64,000 nt of DNA from JBGSMX01 sp963790405 (GTDB lineage Bacteria; Actinomycetota; Coriobacteriia; Anaerosomatales; JAGXFU01): positions 372,001 to 436,000 of the forward strand of contig CAWBOJ010000006.1 of NCBI GenBank assembly GCA_963790405.1, given 5' to 3'. Positions 1 through 8,696 of this stretch are shown in pieces. The position numbers and the translations under genes were made by a program. The notes under the pieces were generated by a model, which did no database searches, had not been told where the DNA came from, and worked only from the letters and a program-made list of their open reading frames with translations. Numbering within the stretch: position 1 is the stretch's first letter; each line of letters begins with the position of its first letter.

Positions 1-147
1 GCATACCAGCAGTTTCTCGAGCAGGGTGTTCTCGGCAAGCCGAAAGAATCCGCTCGCAAGAAGCTGGGACTCGATCCGTTGCCTGCTACCGGCGGCAATG
101 TGATTCCCGGCTTGCTTACCGCCTCTAAGGACGAGGGAGATGAGTAG
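1..147 (+). CDS. C-terminal 48 residues of an unidentified protein, cut by the window edge
   Basis: The frame is open from base 1 to a TAG at 145-147. Its last eight bases overlap the ATG of the following glutamine amidotransferase gene, so the two are almost certainly co-transcribed and translationally coupled. The visible tail is Lys/Gly/Pro-rich, ends in an acidic DEGDE, and contains no motif I recognise. From its position it is the preceding member of the split glutamate-synthase operon and may take part in ammonia or glutamate metabolism, but that is guilt by association only. Confidence 0.6.
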   Translation, partial: AYQQFLEQGVLGKPKESARKKLGLDPLPATGGNVIPGLLTASKDEGDE

Positions 148-1429
148 AGAGATGGAGTTCAACCCGCTTCTGGAGCGGATGCCCACCTCCAAGATGCCGA
201 CATTCGCCGACCGCGAAGGTCTGTTCGGCGCTGAGCGACCCCGATATGCCGAGGAGGAGTCGTTCAAGATTCATGGCGGCTGCGGCCTCATGGGCATATG
301 CGACGAGTCCGGCACGCTCATGAGCGGCGAAGTCGCAATTCGCGCGATGGCCGTGCAGCGCGACCGCGGCAACGGTCTGGGCGGCGGGTATGCCGGCTAC
401 GGCATCTACCCCGAGTTCCCGGACCACTTCTGCTTCCACATGATGTACCACGACGTGAAAGCGAAAGAGGAAGCCGAGGCGATCTTCGATCAGTACTTCG
501 TCGTCGATCTGGCCGAGCCGATGCCGACCCGTCCGGTGAAGGGCATTGTCGACGCCCCGATGCTGTGGCGCTACTTCCTCAACCCCGATCCTCACAAGCT
601 TGAGAACTCGGAGATGAGTGCCGAGGACTACATTGTCCACTCGGTCATGCTTCTCAACTCGAGCGTCGATGGAGCGTTCGTCGCTTCCAGCGGCAAGAAC
701 ATGGGTGCGTTCAAAGGCGTGGGCTTCCCCGAGGAAATCGGCCACTACTTCCGCGTCGAGGAGTACGAGGGCCACACCTGGGTCGGCCACAATCGCTTCC
801 CGACCAACACACCCGGCTGGTGGGGCGGAGCACACCCGTTCACGCTGCTCGACTGGTCGATCGTGCACAACGGCGAGATATCGAGCTACGGCATCAACAG
901 CCGCTACCTCGAAGCGTTCGGTTACAAGTGCACGCTGGGTACCGACACCGAGGTAGCCGCGTACCTGTTCGACCTGCTGCTTCGTCGCCACAAGCTGCCG
1001 TTGGAACTCGCGTGCAAAGCGCTCGCGAGCCCGCTGTGGAGTGAGATCGATCGCATGCCCGAGCAGGAGCAGGCGGTCATGCGTTCGCTGCGGGCCGTCT
1101 ACGGTCCGGGCATGCTCAACGGTCCGTTCGCCATCGTGCTCGGCTTCAACGGCGGCATGGTCGCTTTGAACGACCGCATCAAGCTGCGCCCGCTCGTGGC
1201 CGCTCGTCAGGGCACGCGCGTCATGGTCGCGTCAGAGGAAAGCGCGATGCGCGAGGTCCTCGACGCTCCCGATCGCGTCTGGGCGCCCAAGGCCGGCGAG
1301 CCGGTTATTGCCCGAATCAAAGGCATGGACTGGCCGATCCATGGCGACCTGCACTTGTCCGCTTCCGAGGTGTCCTGCGCTGTCACCGGCGTCGAAGACA
1401 CCTGCGAAACCGTTGTCGAGGTGAGCTAG
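140..1429 (+). CDS. Glutamate synthase, glutaminase (class II amidotransferase) subunit
   Basis: A 429-residue class II (Ntn-type) glutamine amidotransferase that hydrolyses glutamine and supplies ammonia to the synthase subunit encoded next. The nucleophilic cysteine sits in GGCGLMGI (about residue 48). In most family members this Cys is exposed after Met or propeptide removal, so the 47 residues ahead of it may be a propeptide. Other family motifs visible are VGHNRFPTNTPGWWGGAHPF, the VHNGEIS segment and GTDTEV. The protein corresponds to the N-terminal domain of bacterial GltB encoded separately, the arrangement known from archaea and some anaerobes. The start overlaps the upstream gene by 8 nt, and the FMN subunit begins 2 nt after the stop. 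Confidence 0.9.
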   Translation: MSREMEFNPLLERMPTSKMPTFADREGLFGAERPRYAEEESFKIHGGCGLMGICDESGTLMSGEVAIRAMAVQRDRGNGLGGGYAGYGIYPEFPDHFCFHMMYHDVKAKEEAEAIFDQYFVVDLAEPMPTRPVKGIVDAPMLWRYFLNPDPHKLENSEMSAEDYIVHSVMLLNSSVDGAFVASSGKNMGAFKGVGFPEEIGHYFRVEEYEGHTWVGHNRFPTNTPGWWGGAHPFTLLDWSIVHNGEISSYGINSRYLEAFGYKCTLGTDTEVAAYLFDLLLRRHKLPLELACKALASPLWSEIDRMPEQEQAVMRSLRAVYGPGMLNGPFAIVLGFNGGMVALNDRIKLRPLVAARQGTRVMVASEESAMREVLDAPDRVWAPKAGEPVIARIKGMDWPIHGDLHLSASEVSCAVTGVEDTCETVVEVS

Positions 1430-1431
1430 CG

Positions 1432-2943
<1,512 letters not shown>

Positions 2944-2959
2944 GGGAGGGCGAGCGAAC

Positions 2960-3781
2960 GTGACTGAAGCAACCAAGACCGCAGGTCCCATCGAGGGCTA
3001 CGTCAAGACTCCGCCGAAGGTGACGATGGACGGCGACACCGCCACCATCGAGGCCCAGAGCATCTACTACAAGGACATGAACCAGGCGGTGCGCCAGGCA
3101 TTCGCCGACGGCGCGAAGATCGTGAAGCTCAACAACGTCAACGGTCAGCGCTACATCGGCACGGGTATTGGCGGCAAGGAGTTGCGCATCGAAGTTCACG
3201 GTACGGTCGGCAACGACCTGGCGATGTTCATGGATGGTCCGACCCTCGAGGTCTTCGGCAATGCACAAGACGGCGTGGGCAACACCATGAACTCGGGCAC
3301 GGTAATCGTGCACGGTGACGCCGGCGACGTTCTCGGCTACGGAATGCGCGGCGGCAAAGTCTTCATCAAAGGCGATGTCGGCTATCGGGTCGGCATCCAC
3401 ATGAAAGCATACGAGAGCCTCGTGCCGATCATGGTGTGTGGTGGCAAGTCGCGTGATTTCTTCGGCGAGTACATGGCCGGAGGACTGCTCGTGCTGCTGG
3501 GCATGAACTCGCAGTTCGACGGACCTCTTGTGGGCGGGTACCTCGGCACCGGCATGCACGGCGGGATGATCTTCCTGCGCGGAGAGGTCGAGCCGTGGCA
3601 GTGCGGCAAAGAGGTCGGCATCTTCACAGCCGACGAGGATGACATGAAGACGCTGCGCCCGGTGCTCGAGGAGTACTGCGCGGCTGTGGAGATGGATATC
3701 GACGAGGTGCTGTCGGTGCCGTTCACCAAACTCGTGCCGATAAGCCACCGGCCCTACGGCAAGCTCTACACCTACGTCTAG
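2960..3781 (+). CDS. Glutamate synthase, GXGXG (gltB C-terminal domain) subunit
   Basis: A 273-residue right-handed beta-helix protein corresponding to the C-terminal domain of GltB, which scaffolds the ammonia-channelling enzyme. The repeated GxGxG pattern is clear (GTGIGGKEL, GTVGNDLAMF, GNAQDGVGNTM, GYGMRGGKVFIKG). I chose the GTG at 2960, which has a strong GGGGAGGG ribosome site at 2943-2950; an upstream in-frame start at 2849 would add 37 residues read through the end of the preceding gene and looks spurious. Its stop lies inside CTAG at 3778-3781, whose reverse complement is also CTAG and supplies the stop of the convergent acetyltransferase gene. Confidence 0.88.
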   Translation: MTEATKTAGPIEGYVKTPPKVTMDGDTATIEAQSIYYKDMNQAVRQAFADGAKIVKLNNVNGQRYIGTGIGGKELRIEVHGTVGNDLAMFMDGPTLEVFGNAQDGVGNTMNSGTVIVHGDAGDVLGYGMRGGKVFIKGDVGYRVGIHMKAYESLVPIMVCGGKSRDFFGEYMAGGLLVLLGMNSQFDGPLVGGYLGTGMHGGMIFLRGEVEPWQCGKEVGIFTADEDDMKTLRPVLEEYCAAVEMDIDEVLSVPFTKLVPISHRPYGKLYTYV

Positions 3782-4314
3782 CGCTCGGAGGTTCGCCACT
3801 CCTCGGCAAGCATGTCGAGGTAGACGAGGTCGTGAAACTCGCCGCGCAGAAAGAACCGCTGCCGATGGCGCCCAGCGTCTTTGAAGCCGAGCGAGCGGTA
3901 GAGGCGCTCGCCGCGTTCGTTGCCCTCGATGTAGGCGATCCGCACGGTATTGAGGCCGAGTGTGTCGAACGCGTGGCGCATGAGTGTGAGCAAGGCATCA
4001 CGCCCGTAGCCTCGCCCGCGAGCTTCAGGTTCGCCGATCATGATGCCGATCTCGGCAGCGCGGTTGCGCAGGTCAAGGTGGTCGAGGCCGCCGTTGCCGA
4101 TGTAGCGGCCATCCTCGGCGAGGTGAATCTCGAAGACCTGCTGCTCGTCCGAACTCTCGACCGCATCGTAGAACGCGAGTTCCTGTTCGCGTGAGACGGG
4201 CACGTGACCCGAAGCCATCCAGGCGTTCGTGTCCGGATCGTTGACCCACGCGCGCGCTGTCTCGGCGTTGGTCCGATCGAGCGGCGTGAGGTAGATGTGC
4301 TCGCCTCGTATCAT
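3778..4314 (-). CDS. GNAT-family N-acetyltransferase (RimJ/RimL-like)
   Basis: A 178-residue acetyltransferase. The acetyl-CoA pyrophosphate-binding motif EARGRGYGRDAL sits about two-thirds along, followed by the usual LGLNTVRIAYIEGNERGERL and YRSLGFKDAG segments. Its N-terminus (LTPLDRTNAETARAWVNDP) is typical of RimJ/RimL-like enzymes acting on protein N-termini or small amines; the substrate cannot be told from sequence. I chose the ATG at 4314 because a GGGGGG stretch lies just upstream on this strand; an ATG at 4332 is the alternative. It is convergent with the glutamate-synthase operon (4-nt overlap of the stops) and divergent from glnA. Confidence 0.8.
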   Translation of the reverse strand: MIRGEHIYLTPLDRTNAETARAWVNDPDTNAWMASGHVPVSREQELAFYDAVESSDEQQVFEIHLAEDGRYIGNGGLDHLDLRNRAAEIGIMIGEPEARGRGYGRDALLTLMRHAFDTLGLNTVRIAYIEGNERGERLYRSLGFKDAGRHRQRFFLRGEFHDLVYLDMLAEEWRTSER

Positions 4315-4403
4315 GCGTCCCCCCGGTGCCATCGAAGCAGGTGACGGTAGGGTAGCGCACTCGGGACACCGATGGGAGGGGTTGGCCTCGATAGACACGT
4401 GCC

Positions 4404-4488
4404 GACACGTAAGGGCAACACGGCGGAAACCGACCCGAAACACAGGCGGCGATGCGAAAACTCTCCGAAATCGAAACACCGATGAAAC
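4404..4488 (+). promoter_or_regulatory. Candidate GlnR-type operator array upstream of glnA
   Basis: Four pentamers stand exactly 11 bp apart at 4404, 4415, 4426 and 4437: GACAC-n6-GCAAC-n6-GAAAC-n6-GAAAC. A further pair, GAAAC-n6-GAAAC, occurs at 4473 and 4484, and a weaker pair (GAAAA/GAAAT) at 4456 and 4467. The GlnR boxes known from actinomycetes have the form gTnAC-n6-GaAAC repeated at the same spacing. The array ends just upstream of the presumed glnA promoter, as expected for an activator site. The pattern is seen directly; its assignment to GlnR is inference supported by the regulator gene at 6064. Confidence 0.6.
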
Positions 4489-4498
4489 ATTGCCCCCG

Positions 4499-4558
4499 TA
4501 ATCTCTACTACAGACCCGGAACAGTTCGGGCGGGCAGACGCCCATACAGACTGTAGTA
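4499..4558 (+). promoter_or_regulatory. glnA promoter/leader with inverted repeat
   Basis: TAATCT at 4499-4504 is a plausible -10 element; no clear -35 is present, consistent with an activator-dependent promoter. Immediately downstream TACTACAG (4506-4513) is repeated in inverse orientation as CTGTAGTA (4551-4558), a perfect 8-bp inverted repeat with a 37-base spacer. It could form a leader hairpin or be a protein site. A strong ribosome site AAGGAGG lies at about 4573-4579. Confidence 0.4.
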
Positions 4559-4585
4559 AGTCGTGTCTGACAAGGAGGATGGTTC

Positions 4586-5924
4586 ATGGCACCTAAGATG
4601 GACAAAGAGTACGTTCTCAAGACCGTGGAGGAGCGGGGAATCCGCTTCATTCGTTTCTGGTTCACGGACGTGCTTGGTCAGATGAAGTCGTTCGCGATCG
4701 CTGACACCGAGCTCGAGCTGGCCTTTGAAGAGGGCATGGGCTTCGATGGTTCTTCGATCGACGGCTACACCCGTATCCAGGAATCGGACATGATCGCGTT
4801 CCCGGATCCGTCCACATTCCGCATCCTGCCCTGGCGTCCCGACGAGGGTGGCGTCGCCTCCATGTTCTGCGAAGTGCAGACGCCGGACGGCAAGCCCTTC
4901 GTGGGCGACCCCCGCTACGCGCTCAAGCGCATGCTGGCCAGAAGCTGCCGGTATGGGTCTCACCATGTATGTTGGTCCCGAACTCGAGTTCTTCTACTTC
5001 GCGGATGACGAAAGCACCGAGGTCCTGGACCACGGCGGCTACTTCGATCTGACTCCCCTCGATGTCGCGAGCGACCTTCGTCGCGAGACCGTGCTGACCC
5101 TCGAGAAGCTTGGCATCGCTGTTGAGTATTCGCACCACGAGGTCGCACCGTCCCAGCACGAGATCGACCTTCGCTACGCCGAGGCGAGCGAGATGGCCGA
5201 CATCGTGATGACCTACCGTCTGGCCGTCAAGGAGATCGCCTACGCCAACGGTGTGTATGCGACCTTCATGCCCAAGCCCATTGCTGGTGAGAATGGCTCG
5301 GGTATGCACGTGCACCAGTCGCTGTTCAACAAAGATGGCAACGCGTTCTTCGACGCAGACGATCCGCAGGGCTACAACCTGTCGACGATCGGCAAGCAGT
5401 ACATCGCCGGGCTGCTCAAGTACGCGCCCGAGTTCTGCGCAGTCACGAACCAGTTCGTGAACTCCTACAAGCGCCTTGTTCCGGGCTACGAGGCTCCGGT
5501 CTACGTGAGCTGGGCACGCCGCAACCGCTCCGCAATGGTTCGCGTACCCATGTACAAGCCGGGCAAAGAGAACGCGACTCGTCTCGAGCTACGCTCGCCC
5601 GATCCCTCGGCCAACCCATACCTTGCCTTCGCCGTCATGCTCGGCGCCGGGCTCAAGGGTATCGAGGAAGGTCTGGAGCTCATGCCGGAGTCGAGCAACA
5701 ACATCTTCGACATGTCCGAAGCCGAGCTTGCAGAAGCCGGCATCAGTACGCTGCCGAGCAACCTTGGTGAGGCCATCAAGCTGTTCGAAGATTCCGCGGC
5801 GATGAAGGAGATTCTCGGCGAGCACATTCACGAGTACTTCGTGAAGGCCAAGAAGGCCGAGTGGACCGAGTACAGCGCCTACGTTTCTCAGTGGGAACTC
5901 GACAAGTTCCTTTCGATCCTGTAG
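4586..5924 (+). CDS. glnA: Glutamine synthetase, type I-alpha (one frame break)
   Basis: Glutamine synthetase makes glutamine from glutamate, ammonia and ATP in a dodecamer. Motifs are intact: GFDGSSIDGYTRIQESDM near residue 55, the metal-ligand segment GPELEFFYF, NGSGMHVHQSL and VSWARRNRSAMVR. The total of about 445 residues is typical of the GSI-alpha type. At the position where adenylylated GSI-beta enzymes have NLYDLP this protein reads NIFDMS, so the modifiable tyrosine is Phe, implying control by feedback and transcription. The reading frame breaks at about 4940: ...KRMLA continues as EAAGMGLTMY in the +1 frame, as if one base had been inserted. A core gene would hardly be broken, so I treat it as a sequencing indel. 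Confidence 0.93.
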
Positions 5925-5969
5925 CAGGATCCAGCCGACAACGAAGTCGGCATATGTCGCAGAACCATC

Positions 5970-6002
5970 GCGGCGCCGGGCGGGTCCCCCGTTCGGCGCC
6001 GC
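5970..6002 (+). terminator. Perfect 9-bp hairpin downstream of glnA
   Basis: GCGGCGCCG at 5970-5978 is perfectly inverted as CGGCGCCGC at 5994-6002 with a 15-base loop. There is no clean T-run afterwards, so it may be a weak terminator or an mRNA-stabilising hairpin between glnA and the regulator gene. Confidence 0.4.
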
Positions 6003-6063
6003 ATGTGTTTGTGCGTCGCTGCGGACTCGATTTTCACACCTCGACCTGGGGAGCGCTATTATC

Positions 6064-6733
6064 ATGCACATGAAACACGTGCTCATAGCCTCGGATGATG
6101 CGCACACGCGCGCTTGGGTCGCCAGCACGCTTGAAGCGCTCGATGTCACGATATCTCAGTGTTCGGACGGGGAACTCGCCAACAACCTCAGGGCCGAGGA
6201 AATACGCGCTCGTTGTGGTTGACGCGGGCCGCGCTCCCGAGCCGCTCGTGCAGATCGTGGAGCACGCTGTCACGGAAGGCCTCGATGCGCGGCTGTTCAT
6301 GCTTGTCGAGTCCGAGGCGCTTGGTGGGCTGAGAATTCCAACCACCATCGGCGCTGATTTCATGGTGCGTGGCGGCTCGTCGGATGAAGTGGTCGCGAGG
6401 GTGCGAGCGCTGTTGTGGCCAGGGGAGGAAGCATCCTCTCAAGAACTCGTGCGCGTGGACGAGCTCACGATCAACCTGGCCACCTACCAAGCCGCCATCG
6501 ACGGTACGCCCATTGACTTCACGTATCTCGAGTACGCCCTGTTCGCGTTCATCGTTACGCATCCGAACCGCGCATACAGTCGTGAAGTCCTTCTGCGTCG
6601 CGTGTGGGGTTCGGACTACTACGGGGGTTCTCGGACCGTGGATGTGCACATCAGGCGCATCAGATCGAAGATCGGCCCGCTGTCGCGGCGTCTCGAGACG
6701 GTGCGCAACGTCGGATACCTCTGGCACAGCTGA
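6064..6733 (+). CDS. glnR: OmpR-family orphan response regulator, GlnR-like (one frame break)
   Basis: About 222 residues. The N-terminus (VLIASDDAHTRAWV) and ALVVVDAG form a receiver domain; the acidic pair and the would-be phosphorylated Asp are present, but the usual switch Lys before the last helix is Arg (ADFMVRGG). The C-terminus is an OmpR winged helix whose YYGGSRTVDVHIRRIRSKIG and TVRNVGY segments closely resemble actinomycete GlnR. No histidine kinase is adjacent, and it lies directly downstream of glnA; together with the box arrays this supports a nitrogen regulator. The frame breaks at about 6200: the start at ATG 6064 runs into TGA at 6226, while the rest is in the +1 frame, consistent with one extra A in GAGGAAATACG. 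A PhoP- or MtrA-like role remains possible. Confidence 0.68.
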
Positions 6734-6863
6734 CGCGCCGTTCCTCAATACTCCACCGATATCCCGCGTTCTTGTCCCGACGGAGCAGGAGATACTGCTC
6801 ACTTCGTGAAAAACGAACGAAGGCACGTTGATGCAGTGCCTGCGACGTCCGTGAAGGGGAGCC

Positions 6864-8006
6864 ATGGAGCAGGCGGTCGAGGCAATCGAGGGCACTTTCA
6901 AGTACTTTGGCGGTCCGCTTGCAGTGGTGTACGCGGTTACTGTCTTGTTGTGGTGGCTGCGCAAACGCAATGAGGCGGTCGACGAGTGGATTGAACGAGT
7001 AGGACCCCGCTTCGGACTCCCGCTCTCCGAGCGTGGACGCAAGATCGCTGTCTCGGTCATGAGCGTCCTGGGCCTGCTGGGGTACATCTACTGCACCTAC
7101 TGCACGAAGTCGCTCAAGCAAAAAGCGGAGCACGACGCCAACTTCTTGCACACGATCGTGGCGTTCAGCATCCAGGTCCTGCCGTATTTCATTGCCGGTT
7201 GTTTGCTCTCCGCACTGATAGCCAAGCTCGTGAGCAAGCGGTCGCACCTGCTGCCCCGAAGCATGATCGGTGCCGGAGTGTTCGCCTCACTGCTTCCGAT
7301 CTGCAGCTGTGCGGCGGTCCCGTTCTCCTACAGTCTTCTGGCGACGAAGCGAATCCCGTTGCGTGCGGTGGTCTGCTTCATGGTAGTGGTCCCGGTCCTC
7401 AACCCGTTCGTGATCTCGTTTGCGTACGGCGTGCTCGGCTGGGAGTACACGATGTGGCGTATCGTGTCGGTGTTCGTCCTCGGCATCGTGACCGGCGTCC
7501 TTGTCGAGCGGTTCAGTGGCCAGGTCGATCCGGAGCTACCCGAGGCAGGATGCACGAGCTGCAAGGGGTGCGGGGGCGGCCTTCACGTAGACGGCGAGGA
7601 TACCGTCTGGAACTCGGCGTACAAGCTGATGATGTACCTGGCGCCCTACATCATCATCGGTACTTCGATCGGTGCGGCGGTGAGTGTCTACCTGCCACCC
7701 TCAATCGTGGGCGACTACCTCTCCTCGAGCTTCACTGGACTGCTGATCGCGTCTGGGATCGGGCTGCCGCTGTTCTTGTGCTCCGGCGAGGATATCTTGA
7801 TTCTCCAGCCGCTGGTGAAGATGGGTCTGCCGCTCGGGCACGCCATAGCGCTCACACTCGCGGGCAATGGGATCTGCATCTCGTCGATTGCGCTGCTGGT
7901 CCCGCTCTTTGGCAAGCGCGCGACGTGGATCATCGCGAGCGCATTTCTGTTCGGTAGCATCGCGATCGGGTTGTTGATCAATGTGGTGAGCCCGCTACTT
8001 CACTAG
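6864..8006 (+). CDS. UPF0718/ArsP-family permease
   Basis: A 380-residue polytopic membrane protein of the DUF318/UPF0718 family, which includes ArsP organoarsenical exporters and other metal or metalloid efflux permeases. It has about eight hydrophobic segments, a CSCAAVPF motif within a membrane segment (about residue 150), a VVVPVLNPFV segment and the second-half GLPLFLCSGEDIL. A cytoplasmic loop carries CTSCKGCGGG (about residue 233), which could bind thiophilic metal. Paired cysteines also occur at YCTYCTK. The start is ATG 6864 after GAAGGGGAG. Its 3' end overlaps the convergent methyltransferase gene by 12 nt. The substrate is unknown. Confidence 0.75.
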   Translation: MEQAVEAIEGTFKYFGGPLAVVYAVTVLLWWLRKRNEAVDEWIERVGPRFGLPLSERGRKIAVSVMSVLGLLGYIYCTYCTKSLKQKAEHDANFLHTIVAFSIQVLPYFIAGCLLSALIAKLVSKRSHLLPRSMIGAGVFASLLPICSCAAVPFSYSLLATKRIPLRAVVCFMVVVPVLNPFVISFAYGVLGWEYTMWRIVSVFVLGIVTGVLVERFSGQVDPELPEAGCTSCKGCGGGLHVDGEDTVWNSAYKLMMYLAPYIIIGTSIGAAVSVYLPPSIVGDYLSSSFTGLLIASGIGLPLFLCSGEDILILQPLVKMGLPLGHAIALTLAGNGICISSIALLVPLFGKRATWIIASAFLFGSIAIGLLINVVSPLLH

Positions 8007-8587
8007 CCCCGTGAACCGGTAGCTCACGCCGCTCAAGAGCGTGCACGTGCCGTCGATGCCATGGGTAGCCATGAAGGCGCACATCTCGTCCGGTGTGAAG
8101 AACGCGCCCGGTTCGCCGAGGAGCTTCTCGCCGAGCACTACCAGCCTCATCACCCATCCGCGGGGGTCGAGTTCGACTACCACGACTCCGCCGCCGGGAC
8201 GCACGACCCGCCTGAACTCGCTCACGGCCGCAGGCTGGTCTCGGAAGTGATGGAAGGCATCGGTCACGATGACCGCATCGAAGGAGTTGTCGTCGAAGGG
8301 CATCTCCTCGGCACTGCCGAGAACCCCGGCTACCGCTTCGTTGTCGGGAATGTAGCCGAGCATTTCCGGGGTGGGATCGAGGACGGTGACAAACGCACCC
8401 GTCGCGTCGTGCAGACGGCGTCCGAGTACACCTGTGCCGCCGCCGACATCGAGCAGCCGACAGGTCTGCGGGGCGTTCGCTAGTCCAGGAATGGGGCGAG
8501 CCAGTCTGCGATCTCATCGATGGATTCTGGTGACCATCGGTCGGCAAAACGGTCGAACAGCGGCGCAGACCAGTTGAACAGCCCCAT
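7995..8587 (-). CDS. Class I SAM-dependent methyltransferase (one frame break)
   Basis: About 197 residues. The SAM-binding glycine motif LLDVGGGTGVLG and the acidic second-strand motif FVTVLDPTPEML are followed by AEEMPFDDNSFDAVIVTDAFHHF, characteristic of UbiE/COQ5-like small-molecule methyltransferases. The start is ATG 8587 (MGLFNWSAPLFDRF). Near 8483 the N-terminal frame ends in GAC TAG while the continuation ANAPQTCRLLDVGGG lies in another frame, consistent with one missing base in CTGGACTAGCG. The substrate is not identifiable. The gene is divergent from polA and convergent with the UPF0718 permease. Confidence 0.72.
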
Positions 8588-8696
8588 GGCGTCACTCCGC
8601 TCAGGTAGAATCGAGAGGTTCGGTGCTTGTTGCGACAAGTACCGCTCGGGGGGATTGTTCCCGTTGACGCCTTTGCCGGCCACATGAGAGGCGTGC

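Noticed and set aside
4930..4945. Programmed frameshifting in glnA
   Set aside because: No slippery heptamer or stimulatory structure is evident, and similar breaks occur in many unrelated genes nearby, which points to sequencing indels.
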